From the NCBI GenBank assembly GCA_016720545.1, contig JADKKK010000001.1:868001-932000 (forward strand): DNA of 64,000 nucleotides, written 5' to 3'. The notes beneath the pieces are model-generated. The model saw only the letters and a list, made by a program, of their open reading frames with translations. It ran no database searches and had not been told where the DNA came from. Within the stretch, counting starts at the first letter, position 1; the number at the start of each line of letters is the position of its first letter. Positions 24,466 through 32,132 of this stretch are shown here, piece after piece. Origin of the DNA: Myxococcales bacterium. Its GTDB lineage: Bacteria; Myxococcota_A; Polyangia; Polyangiales; Polyangiaceae. Made by a program: the position numbers and the translations under genes.

Positions 24466-24897
24466 ATGAACCTGACAGTGAGCCCCGAAGGCGCGAACCA
24501 AGGTCGAGGGCGGCCCCGAGCCGCAGGCGAGGTGTCGCCATGAACCCCGAAGGCGCGAACCAAGGTCGAGGGCGGCCCCGAGCCGCAGGCGAGGTGTCGC
24601 CATGAACCTGACAGTGAGCCCCGAAGGCGCGAACCAAGGTCGAGGGCGGCCCCGAGCCGCAGGCGAGGTGTCGCCATGAACCTGACAGTGAGCCCCGAAG
24701 GCGCGAACCAAGGTCGAGGGCGGCCCCGAGCCGCAGGCGAGGTGTCGCCATGAACCTGACAGTGAGCCCCGAAGGCGCGAACCAAGGTCGAGGGCGGCCC
24801 CGAGCCGCAGGCGAGGTGTCGCCATGAACCTGACAGTGAGCCCCGAAGGCGCGAACCAAGGTCGAGGGCGGCCCCGAGCCGCAGGCGAGGTGTCGCC
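24466..24897 (+). repeat. SPEGAN micro-ORF repeat array, locus 2 (six tandem units)
   Basis: Six head-to-tail units start at ATGs 24466, 24540, 24602, 24676, 24750 and 24824, with periods of 74 nt except the second (62 nt, an in-frame 12-nt deletion). Each unit is a complete ORF (25 codons, or 21 in the short one) starting MNLTVSPEGANQGRGRPRAA and ending VSP, whose TGA overlaps the next ATG (ATGA). The sixth TGA overlaps ATG 24898, the start of the ArsR-type gene. A strong ribosome-binding site (AAAGGAGGAAGG) precedes the first unit, and GAGGTG precedes every later ATG. The preceding 24400-24465 is a decayed relative of micro-ORF 2 at locus 1. Confidence 0.88.
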
Positions 24898-25203
24898 ATG
24901 AACGCTTCCCTCTACGAGGCCATCGCCGATCCCACACGCCGCGCGCTCCTCCGCGCGCTCCGCGACGGCTCGCGGAGCGCCGGCGACCTCGCCGCGCCCT
25001 TCGAGCTGTCGAAGCCAACCCTGTCCCACCACCTGAAGGTCCTGCGCGAAGCAGGGCTCGTCCGCGCGGAGAAGCGCGGCACTCGCGTCGTCTACTCGCT
25101 CTGCGCCAACGTCCTCGAAGAGCTGGCGGCGGAGCTCCTCGACCTCGCGGGCGCCGCTGCCCTCGCCGCCCGCGCGTCCCCCAGAAAGAGAGGCCCGTCA
25201 TGA
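24898..25203 (+). CDS. ArsR-family transcriptional regulator, SdpR-like
   Basis: A 101-residue winged-helix repressor: YEAIADPTRRALLRALRDG (about residues 6-24), then the recognition helix region FELSKPTLSHHLKVLREAGLV (about 39-59) and the wing EKRGTRVVYSL. There are no metal-binding Cys clusters, so it is the SdpR-like subtype that represses its own sdpRI-type operon, not a metal sensor. Its stop overlaps the ATG of the SdpI-like gene (ATGA). The start codon is the last ATG of the micro-ORF array and its only ribosome-binding site is the repeat's GAGGTG, so its expression should depend on translation through the repeats. Confidence 0.9.
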   Translation: MNASLYEAIADPTRRALLRALRDGSRSAGDLAAPFELSKPTLSHHLKVLREAGLVRAEKRGTRVVYSLCANVLEELAAELLDLAGAAALAARASPRKRGPS

Positions 25204-25922
25204 GCACCGTCCACACCGCTCGCACCCCTCGCACCCCTCGCACCCCTCGCACCCCTCGCACCCCTCGCACCCCTCGCACCCCTCGCTCGCGCCTCGCTCG
25301 CGCCGATCTCGCCGCGCTCGCGCTCCTCGCGGGCGCCGTCTTCGGGACGGCGCGCGTGTACGAGCGCCTCCCCACCCAAGTGCCCATCCACTTCGACCTC
25401 CACGGCGTGGCCGACGGCTTCGCGCCGCGGCTCGTGGGCGCGCTCCTCATGCCCGCCCTCTCGCTCGCCGTGTGGGGCGTCGTCCGCGGAGCCCCGCTCG
25501 TCCTCCGAGGCGAGGCGCGCGCGCGCGCGCTGGCGTCTCCCCTCGCAGAGACCGCCCTGATCGTGGTGGCGCTCTTCGCCGGGCTCCACGTCGTCATGCT
25601 CGACGTCGCGCTGTCGGGCGCGCCGCGCGCAGGGCGCGGGCTGGGGTTCGTCCTCGCCGGCTTCTCGATCGCGCTCGGGCTGCTCCTGCCCAAGCTCCGG
25701 CGCAACGGGTTCGCGGGCATCCGCACGCCGCGGTCGCTGTCGTCCGACGAGGTCTGGCAACGCACCCACCGCGTGGGCGGAGCGCTCTTCGTGCTCGCGG
25801 GCGTCGCCGGGCTCGCGGCCACGGCGCTCGGACACTTCGCCGTGGCCATCGGTGCGCTCGTCGCGGCCTCACTCGCGGCCGCGATCGCCTCGTACGTGGT
25901 GAGGGACGACGCGCGGCGCTGA
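25200..25922 (+). CDS. SdpI/DUF1648-type membrane protein
   Basis: A 240-residue protein with about six hydrophobic helices. After an unusual N-terminal (Arg-Thr-Pro)7 repeat come the DUF1648-like segment ERLPTQVPIHFDLHGVADG (about residues 59-77) and the SdpI signature (LLPKLRRNGFAGIRTPRSLSSDEVWQRTHRVGG, about 161-193, given here in pieces: NGFAGIRTPRS and WQRTHRVGG). In Bacillus, SdpI gives immunity to the SdpC killing toxin and sequesters the repressor SdpR at the membrane. An SdpR-like gene sits directly upstream and is coupled to it. No sdpABC-type toxin genes are visible, so this is an orphan immunity/signalling pair. Confidence 0.88.
   Translation: MSTVHTARTPRTPRTPRTPRTPRTPRTPRSRLARADLAALALLAGAVFGTARVYERLPTQVPIHFDLHGVADGFAPRLVGALLMPALSLAVWGVVRGAPLVLRGEARARALASPLAETALIVVALFAGLHVVMLDVALSGAPRAGRGLGFVLAGFSIALGLLLPKLRRNGFAGIRTPRSLSSDEVWQRTHRVGGALFVLAGVAGLAATALGHFAVAIGALVAASLAAAIASYVVRDDARR
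25221..25283 (+). repeat. In-frame 9-nt repeat, 7 copies, (Arg-Thr-Pro)7
   Basis: Seven perfect copies of CGCACCCCT directly follow the eighth codon of the SdpI-like gene and encode (RTP)7 before the first membrane helix. Because the unit is 9 nt, copy-number changes keep the frame. The purity of the repeat suggests recent expansion. Confidence 0.95.
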
Positions 25923-25953
25923 GCGCGCTGGCGGCCACCCTCAGCGCCATCCC

Positions 25954-25981
25954 GGCACGCGCGGCCGCCCCCGCGCGTGCC
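25954..25981. terminator. Perfect 11-bp hairpin after the SdpI-like gene
   Basis: GGCACGCGCGG (25954-25964) pairs perfectly with CCGCGCGTGCC (25971-25981) around a 6-nt loop, 31 nt after the SdpI-like stop. There is no T-run, so it is either a U-less terminator or an mRNA-stabilising hairpin. Confidence 0.45.
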
Positions 25982-26326
25982 GCGGCGACGCGGGTGGCGT
26001 CCTACGCGCGCCGCTCGAGATGCGGGCTCGCGTTCGCCTGGCTGGCGCTCAGCGCGGGCCGTTAGGAGCGCCTCGTTTCGCGTCCGGACCACGAACGCCG
26101 CCGACGTGTGCGCGGAGGTCAGACATCCGCGCGACACAATTCTTCTCCACAGCCTCCGCTCGGGGCGAGCGACCCCGAGCGGCGTGGATGTGGGTCTTGG
26201 CGAGCGGAAACGGGACGACACGCACACCTGCTCTGTTGCCGCACAAATGGTCCGCCAAATCGGCCGGACCACGGGCGAATGGGCTAGTCGGCCCGCACCA
26301 AACGCGCGAAACTTGCGCGGTTCCCC
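25982..26326. other. Gene-poor interval before the Ser/Thr kinase
   Basis: About 345 nt with no ORF that looks coding on either strand. It presumably holds the promoter of the kinase operon. The sequence just before ATG 26327 (ttgcgcggttcccc) has no clear Shine-Dalgarno. I see no operator-like palindrome or repeat that I can support. Confidence 0.5.
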
Positions 26327-27928
26327 ATGAATGGACAGGACGTCAGGGCTCCCGTCGCGACGGGCGATATCCTCGCGGGAAAGTACCGCGTCGACCGGCT
26401 GCTAGGCGTTGGCGGCATGGGGATCGTGGTGGCCGCCACGCACGAGGAGCTGGACCAGAAGGTCGCCATCAAGTTCCTCCAGCCCGAGATGAGCACCAAC
26501 GCGGATCTCGTTCGGCGTTTTCTCCGCGAGGGTCGCTCGGCCGGGAAGCTGAAGAGCGAGCACATCGCCAAGGTCCTCGACGTCGCTCGCCTGGAGGACG
26601 GCAGCCCGTACATGGTGCTCGAGTACCTCGAAGGCCGAGACCTCGGGGCGGTGCTCGACGAGCTGGGCGCCCTCCCGACCGCCGTCGCCGTTCAGTACAT
26701 CCTCCAGGCGATCGAGGCCATCGCCGAGGCGCACGCCGCCAAGATCGTCCACCGCGACCTGAAGCCTCAGAACCTCTTTCTCACGCACCGGGTGAACGGC
26801 TCCGCCCTGGTCAAGGTGCTGGACTTCGGCATCTCCAAGGCGCTCGAAGAATCCGGCGAACAGATGGCGCTCACGCGCTCGCAGAGCCTCCTCGGCTCAC
26901 CGCTCTACATGTCGCCCGAGCAAATTCGGTCTTCCCGCACGGTGGACGAGCGAACCGACATCTGGTCGCTCGGGGTCCTCCTCCACGAGCTGCTGACCGG
27001 TCGACACCCGTTCGAGTCCGACAGCATCCCGGGGCTGGTCTTCCAGGTGACGATGGAGAATCCCACGCCGGTGCGCGCGCACCGCGAGGAGGTCGACGCG
27101 GGGCTCGAGGCGATCATCGCTCGCTGCCTCGCGAAGAACGTCGACGAGCGCTACGCGAACGTGGCGGAGCTCGCGAAGGACCTCGAGCCTTACGGCGGGG
27201 ACTCCGCCAAGGGGATGGCCGCGAGCATCGCCGCCGTCCTGAGGGCCCCGACCCGCGCTTCCTTCGCGAGCCTCCCCGACGGCATCGCCGTGCACGACCC
27301 GCTCGCGCCCACGCTGGACGCGAAGAGCGACCCCGACATCGCGCGGGCTCTCGACGAGTCCACATCGCAGGCCCGCGCGAGCGCGGCTCGGAGGGGCGCG
27401 GGCGCGTCCCCCGCGGTCGGTGCGGTCAGCTCCGCCGGTGACAGCGGCGTCAACCTCGCCACCTCCGGGGAGGCCCCCGCCGCCGCAACGACGAGCACGG
27501 CGCGACCCGCGTGGCAGTACATGGCCGTCGCCGCCGGGCTCGTCGGCCTGGGCGTCGCGGGTGCCCTCGCGGCCACGTCGAGACCTGGCTCGCTCGCCGT
27601 CGCGCCAGGCCCCTCGGGGCCCCCCGCCTCGCTCACTCAAGGCGCGCCCGCGACGGTCGCGGCCGGCGGATGGAGCGGCCCCGCTCCGGCCCCAGCGGCG
27701 TCAGCCAGTCAAGCTGCGCCGGCAACCTCGGTGACCGCTCGGGTCAGCGCGACCGCCAAGCCGCGGGGCAAGCCGGGCGCCCCCACCCCGATGGCCAACG
27801 CGAGCGCGGCACCGGCCGCTCAGCCACCCGCTCCTCAGCCGCAGGCTCCAGCGCCTCCGCCGGTCGCCAAGGCGACCGCGAAACCCACCCCTTCGGGCCC
27901 TCCCGGCTTCGTTCCGTACGGCGAATGA
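26327..27928 (+). CDS. Ser/Thr protein kinase with single TM and Pro/Ala-rich C-terminal tail
   Basis: A 533-residue Hanks-type kinase. The N-terminal catalytic domain (about residues 20-285) shows GVGGMGIVVAA (P-loop), VAIKFL (Lys), HRDLKPQNLFL (catalytic loop), VLDFGISKAL (DFG), LGSPLYMSPEQI and TDIWSLGVLLHELLTGRHPF. One transmembrane helix follows near residue 400 (YMAVAAGLVGLGVAGALA), then about 110 residues of Ala/Pro/Ser/Lys-rich tail that would lie outside the cytoplasm. This is a typical myxobacterial receptor-like kinase. It is the first gene of a coupled three-gene unit: its stop overlaps the next ATG (ATGA). Substrates are unknown; the two downstream envelope proteins are candidates for partners. 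Confidence 0.95.
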   Translation: MNGQDVRAPVATGDILAGKYRVDRLLGVGGMGIVVAATHEELDQKVAIKFLQPEMSTNADLVRRFLREGRSAGKLKSEHIAKVLDVARLEDGSPYMVLEYLEGRDLGAVLDELGALPTAVAVQYILQAIEAIAEAHAAKIVHRDLKPQNLFLTHRVNGSALVKVLDFGISKALEESGEQMALTRSQSLLGSPLYMSPEQIRSSRTVDERTDIWSLGVLLHELLTGRHPFESDSIPGLVFQVTMENPTPVRAHREEVDAGLEAIIARCLAKNVDERYANVAELAKDLEPYGGDSAKGMAASIAAVLRAPTRASFASLPDGIAVHDPLAPTLDAKSDPDIARALDESTSQARASAARRGAGASPAVGAVSSAGDSGVNLATSGEAPAAATTSTARPAWQYMAVAAGLVGLGVAGALAATSRPGSLAVAPGPSGPPASLTQGAPATVAAGGWSGPAPAPAASASQAAPATSVTARVSATAKPRGKPGAPTPMANASAAPAAQPPAPQPQAPAPPPVAKATAKPTPSGPPGFVPYGE

Positions 27929-28920
27929 GACGACTCGTCCCGACCACGCTCGCCCTTGCGACGCTCACTCTGGCGTTCACGCCCGCGAACGCGTCGGCCG
28001 ACGAGCCCGCGGCGCCGACGGCCGACGACGCGCGCACCCGCGGCAAGGAGCTCTTCGACGCCGCGCTCGCGGACGTGAAGGTTGAAAATTACAAGGCGGC
28101 CTGCCCCAAGTTCCGCGCGAGCTACGACGCCGACCCAAAGGCCTCCACCCTGCTCAATCTGGGCACCTGCTACGAGCGCAACGGTCAGGTAGCGAGCGCG
28201 TGGGGCGCGTTCTCGAACGCGATCGTCGCCGCCCGAAAAGCGGGCAGGGACGAGTGGGCAGCCCAGGCGGAGGAGCGCGTGCGCGCGCTCGCGCCCCGGC
28301 TCGTGCGCCTCACCGTCGTGGTCTCGCCTCAGGCCCGAACCGAGGGCCTCGTGGTCGAGCGCGACACGACGCGCCTCTCGGAGAGCGAGTGGGGCCTCGC
28401 GATGGCCGTCGATCCCGGCGAGCACGTGATTCGCGCGAGAGCTCCGGGCTACGTCACGTGGAGCACCCGCATCACGGTGACCGAGGGGGCTACCCCGGCG
28501 CCCGTGGCGGTTCCGCGGCTCACCGCGGAGAAGAAGTCGATGGTCGTGGGTCCCGGCGTCGCGCCCTCGCCCAGGTTCTGGACCCCCACTCGGATCGGCG
28601 GGGCAACCCTGGCGGGCGTCGGGCTCGTCGGGATCGGCGTGGGGGCCGCGGTCGCCGTACTCGCGAAAGGCAAATACGACTCCTCTACGCGCTTCTGCCC
28701 ACAGAAAGACTCGTGCTTCAGCGCAGACGCCGTGGCAGAGAACGAGGCCGCGTTCAACCTCGCGACGGGCGCGACCGTGGCGACGGTGCTCGGCGCCATC
28801 GCGACCGCCGCCGGCGTCGCGCTGATCGTCTGGGCGCCCGACAAGAAGACCTACGCCTTCAACGTGGCACCCGCGACCGGCCCTGGCTACGCCGGTCTCT
28901 CCGCCGCGGGGAGCTTCTGA
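27925..28920 (+). CDS. Exported TPR/PEGA-like protein with C-terminal membrane helices
   Basis: A 331-residue protein from ATG 27925, which overlaps the kinase stop. A signal peptide (about 1-24, ending ASA) is followed by a TPR-like helical part (ARTRGKELFDAALADVKVEN, ACPKFRASYDADPKASTLLNLG, about 34-95). Next comes a PEGA-like beta domain (LVRLTVVVSPQARTEGL, VDPGEHVIRARAPGY, about 130-195), and finally two hydrophobic helices (GGATLAGVGLVGIGVGAAVA and GATVATVLGAIATAAGVA) separated by a two-Cys loop (FCPQKDSCF). This layout recurs next to Ser/Thr kinases in myxobacteria, usually without known function. It probably sits in the envelope as a structural or sensory partner of the kinase. Confidence 0.82.
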   Translation: MRRLVPTTLALATLTLAFTPANASADEPAAPTADDARTRGKELFDAALADVKVENYKAACPKFRASYDADPKASTLLNLGTCYERNGQVASAWGAFSNAIVAARKAGRDEWAAQAEERVRALAPRLVRLTVVVSPQARTEGLVVERDTTRLSESEWGLAMAVDPGEHVIRARAPGYVTWSTRITVTEGATPAPVAVPRLTAEKKSMVVGPGVAPSPRFWTPTRIGGATLAGVGLVGIGVGAAVAVLAKGKYDSSTRFCPQKDSCFSADAVAENEAAFNLATGATVATVLGAIATAAGVALIVWAPDKKTYAFNVAPATGPGYAGLSAAGSF

Positions 28921-30167
28921 TGCGCAAGAAGCTCGCGTGGACGGTCACCGCTGCAGCGCTCGCGCCGCTCGCGCTGGCGGCGTGCGCCGACATCCTCGGG
29001 TTCGAGCGGATCACCCAAGCCTACCCGGACGCCGCCCCCGAGGCCGCCCCCTCGGCGTCCCCCAGCGTCCCGCCCCCCCCTGCACCGGACGCGCGCGAGC
29101 TCTGCCCCACCGGAAAACGCCCAGCCAAACGCCCCGACGGCGGTGACACTTTGGGTGCTCCGGAGGAGCGCTTCACGGTCGCGTTCGACCGCTTCGACGT
29201 GGGCATGCGCACGGGGGCGAGCGCGCCCGGCTACGATCTCGATGGGTACTGCACGGTCGATCCTCCGACGAGCAGCTGCGTCGCCACGAAGCTCACCACC
29301 GACTTCGAGGCCTACGTGGTCGACAAGCCGGAAGGCGTCGACAACACGACCTTTCAGCTGCTCCGCCTGCTCGGCGACGTCTACGCCGCCTTTTCGCCAG
29401 CCAAGATCGACGAGAACCTGCGGCGCGGGCGCTTCGGCTTCCTCGTGGACGTCCAGCGCTACAACGGCACCGCGAACGACCCCGACGTGGGGCTCGCGTT
29501 CCGTCCGACCCTGGGCCTCGTCGACGAGACAAAGACCCCCACGTTCACGGAAGCGGACGACTGGAAGCTCGACTCCGAGTTCGCGAACGAGGTGGAGTTC
29601 TTCGGCAGCGCGTTCGTCGACGTCCAGGCGTACGTCCGCGACGGCGTACTCCACGCGTCGTTCAGCCGACTCGTGCTCCCCATCCAGCGATCGAACATTG
29701 GAAACGTCCTGCGCATCGTCGTAAAGGACGTTGTCCTCACCGCGCGGCTCGCGCGAGACGACGCGGGCGCGCGCCGACGCTTCGAGGACGGTGTCATCGC
29801 CGGCAAGTGGGAGGTAGCCGAAGCCCTGCGCGACATCCGCAATTTCGCGTTCGACCCCGAAGAGCAGCTCCCGCTGTGCACGCAGCCCAAGTTCGACGCC
29901 CAGTTTCGAGCCACGGTCTGCCCCGCGCGCGACATCCAGACCGGAATAGACTCCGACGCCCAGGCCCCGTGCAACGCGATTTCACTCGGCATCGGCTTCT
30001 CGGGACAAGAGACGAAGCCCGCGGTCGAACGGGATCCGCGGCTCTACCGAGGCCCGAGCATCTGCCCGGAGGTCACGTGCGATACCCCACTCGACGCAGG
30101 CTTCGCCGACGCCGCGGCTCTGCCGACCGACGCGGGCGACGCCGGCGCCGACGCGCCCACGGACTGA
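28920..30167 (+). CDS. Large putative lipoprotein of unknown function
   Basis: A 415-residue protein whose ATG at 28920 shares a base with the upstream stop (TGATG). The signal peptide ends in the lipobox LAAC at about residue 22; a Pro/Ala/Ser linker (about 35-58) follows. The body contains a probable beta-sandwich (FTVAFDRFDVGMRTGASAPG, YDLDGYCTVDPPTSSCVATK, FGFLVDVQRYNGTANDPDVG) with several paired cysteines. The Asp/Ala-rich ending (TDAGDAGADAPTD) is low complexity. I do not recognise the family. Coupling to the kinase and PEGA-like genes suggests one envelope complex or pathway. Confidence 0.78.
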   Translation: MRKKLAWTVTAAALAPLALAACADILGFERITQAYPDAAPEAAPSASPSVPPPPAPDARELCPTGKRPAKRPDGGDTLGAPEERFTVAFDRFDVGMRTGASAPGYDLDGYCTVDPPTSSCVATKLTTDFEAYVVDKPEGVDNTTFQLLRLLGDVYAAFSPAKIDENLRRGRFGFLVDVQRYNGTANDPDVGLAFRPTLGLVDETKTPTFTEADDWKLDSEFANEVEFFGSAFVDVQAYVRDGVLHASFSRLVLPIQRSNIGNVLRIVVKDVVLTARLARDDAGARRRFEDGVIAGKWEVAEALRDIRNFAFDPEEQLPLCTQPKFDAQFRATVCPARDIQTGIDSDAQAPCNAISLGIGFSGQETKPAVERDPRLYRGPSICPEVTCDTPLDAGFADAAALPTDAGDAGADAPTD

Positions 30168-30210
30168 TCGAGAGGTTCCCAGCGCGCTCGAGGTCGCGCA
30201 TCATCGTCCT

Positions 30211-30609
30211 ATGGCGGCAAGGCGGCGAGCCCCGAACCTCGAGGAGGCGATCGTTGCGCGCCTGCGCGCGCTCTGCTTGGCCTTCCCCGAAGCGAACGAG
30301 CGGATCTCTCACGGGTCTCCGACGTGGTTCGCGGGCAAGGGCAAGGTGTTCGCGATGCTCGACGACCACCACCACGGTGCCAACCACCTCTCGGTGTGGC
30401 TGCCGGCGCCGCACGGGGTGCAGGCGTCGCTCGTCGAGGCTGCGCCGGAGCGGTACTTTCGCCCGCCCTACGTCGGGCCGAGCGGGTGGATCGGTGTCGT
30501 GCTCGACGCGCGTCCGGACTGGACGTCCGTCGAAGAGCACCTGCGCGACGCGTACCTCCACGTCGCAGTGAGACGCCTTCGAGAGCGTCTCCTGTCGGGG
30601 CCGAAATAG
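30211..30609 (+). CDS. YjbR/MmcQ family (DUF419) protein
   Basis: A 132-residue cytoplasmic protein. The family pattern is readable: LRALCLAFPEANERISHGSPTWFAGKGKVFAML (residues about 19-50, cited as LAFPEANERISHGSPTWF and KGKVFAML), then RYFRPPYVGPSGWIGVVLD (about 82-100) and the final helix with LRDAYLHVAVRRLRERL. MmcQ/YjbR proteins have a CyaY-like fold and are suspected to bind nucleic acid; no reaction is established. It starts 43 nt after the lipoprotein gene in the same direction, possibly with its own promoter. Confidence 0.87.
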   Translation: MAARRRAPNLEEAIVARLRALCLAFPEANERISHGSPTWFAGKGKVFAMLDDHHHGANHLSVWLPAPHGVQASLVEAAPERYFRPPYVGPSGWIGVVLDARPDWTSVEEHLRDAYLHVAVRRLRERLLSGPK

Positions 30610-30724
30610 CTGTCCCTGAGCGTCAGCGCGCGCGTCCCCACCGGCCCTTGGTACCCGAGCGGCCCACGTCAGGAAGGGGTGTCGTCGGCCACCGGCCGGT
30701 CGATGCCGCGCCTATCGCGCCGGC

Positions 30725-31009
30725 CTACGGCGGCAGGGCGGCCGTCAGGTTCGGCGTGAGATTGCCCGTCGCCGCGCGGTCCGCGAGCTCCGCGGCCGCG
30801 GCCCGTATCGCGAGGGGCGTGGGCACCGTCTCCGGGTTGACGGCGGCCCGGAGTGTCGCCCTCGTGAAGGGGGTATTGGCGTCGTTGTCGACCGCCGTGG
30901 GATAGGGTCTCCCGCCGATCGCCTCGACGTACGCGCGGTCCGCGCAGAGCCGGACGAACCGACCGCCCGCGGTGCGGAGCGCGTCGTACTGGGCGAAGAC
31001 GTGGGGATC
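30725..31009 (-). pseudogene. Start-less coding remnant, unknown family
   Basis: A minus-strand frame of about 94 codons ends at TAG 30725-30727 and reads like real protein: DPHVFAQYDALRTAGGRFVR, LCADRAYVEAIGGRPYPTAV, DNDANTPFTRATLRAAVNPE, ending NLTPNLTAALPP. No ATG or GTG with a ribosome-binding site opens it, and its upstream end abuts the stop of the VWA lipoprotein gene. It is probably the 3' remnant of a larger exported-protein gene. The rest of 30610-30724 holds nothing I can identify. Confidence 0.4.
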
Positions 31010-31013
31010 TAAA

Positions 31014-31946
31014 TCACAAGCGGAGGCAGGCCGCGGTGAACGTCTTCAGCGCGTCGTCTATGGCCACGTCGAAGTCGGGCTGGCAGATCGAGCTCGCGAT
31101 CATGTTGTTCTGTCCGGTCGCCATGTCGGCGGCGCCCTCGACGAGCGCATGCAGCCGAGGCGCTTGATAGGCGGTGTGCGCCCCGGACGTGCAGTTGGTG
31201 TCCTTTGGACCGGCGATGACGCTACCGGCCCACCGACCGCGGGTCTTCTTGAGGTCATCGAGCCTCCGGATCAGTTGCGTGGGCGTAGCCGTGCTGCTGT
31301 CTTCCTCGTCCGTGAGAATGACGAAGGCGAGGAGCGCGTCGTCGCGAAGAAAGCCCCGGTTCTGATCCGCCGTGCGTTCGGTGATCGACAGGAGGAGCGC
31401 GTCGAGGGGCTTTTCGGTGGCGGACCCGCTCGTTCCTATCCTGGCGCGGCAGCTGAAGGCGTCCGCGACGTCCGAATCCGTGCGCTCGAGCCACGGCCGC
31501 GTGGGGCCGGTTTGGCAGGCCGCCTGGGTCACGAAGCCGCCTTTCCCCCCGGTGGCGAAGTCCGTGCGAAAGGTGTCCGTGCTCGTCACGGCGAGGCGGT
31601 AGTCGAGCTCGGAGTTCGACTTCGTCCTGAACGCATTCAGCGCGCCGACCATGCGGGGAAAGTTGGCGCCGAGCTTGGCCTGCGCGGCAGACATCGAGCC
31701 GGAGTCGTCGACGACGAAGACGATGTCCATCTTCTTGCACATGTCGACAGGCGCGGTGTCCGGGACGTTCACGTCGCGCTCTGGGGAGGGGCCCCCGTCC
31801 TCCGCGTCTGGCCCGCCGTCGACCGATCCGCCACCGCCGGCCTCGGCCGTCGGCTTGGGACCGGCGGGAGTCTGGACGGGGGCCGTGGAGCTACACCCGG
31901 CGGCGAAGGAGGAGAGGACAAAGAGGGTGACGAGAACGCGCTTCAT
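31014..31946 (-). CDS. VWA-domain lipoprotein
   Basis: A 310-residue protein from ATG 31946 (MKRVLVTLFVLSSFAAGC). The lipobox AAGC lies at about residues 15-18, and an Asp/Gly/Pro-rich linker follows. The von Willebrand factor A domain spans about 70-300. Its MIDAS metal site is visible as IVFVVDDSGSMSAAQ, with later ILTDEEDSSTA supplying the downstream Asp/Glu. Cysteines (KKM upstream, ACQTGP, FSCRAR, NCTSG, SICQ, AACLRL) probably form disulphides. VWA lipoproteins of this type bind partner proteins on the cell surface. The ATG is preferred to upstream in-frame starts because the signal peptide begins there. Confidence 0.88.
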   Translation of the reverse strand: MKRVLVTLFVLSSFAAGCSSTAPVQTPAGPKPTAEAGGGGSVDGGPDAEDGGPSPERDVNVPDTAPVDMCKKMDIVFVVDDSGSMSAAQAKLGANFPRMVGALNAFRTKSNSELDYRLAVTSTDTFRTDFATGGKGGFVTQAACQTGPTRPWLERTDSDVADAFSCRARIGTSGSATEKPLDALLLSITERTADQNRGFLRDDALLAFVILTDEEDSSTATPTQLIRRLDDLKKTRGRWAGSVIAGPKDTNCTSGAHTAYQAPRLHALVEGAADMATGQNNMIASSICQPDFDVAIDDALKTFTAACLRL

Positions 31947-32132
31947 GACTTGGTCGTATCCGAGACCGGCTGCGCCAGCAACTTGGTTGTTTCGCTCCTG
32001 ATGAGTTAGGCGAGAGGCTCTCGACGACCGACCCATCGCGGATGGTGACCACTCCGTCGAAGGCAATCGCGATACCGCAGGCCGACGCAGCGGCGGTGGC
32101 CCGCGGGGGCGCCGCTGCGCGCACTCCAGGGT

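Noticed and set aside
24466..24897. Possible CRISPR array
   Set aside because: Units are directly adjacent with no unique spacers, each is an ORF with its own start and stop, and no cas genes are near.
21021..24899. A 1292-codon minus-strand frame spanning the tRNA and repeat array
   Set aside because: It crosses the sense SDR and hypothetical genes and the tRNA; its repeated segments are merely the reverse complement of the micro-ORF units.
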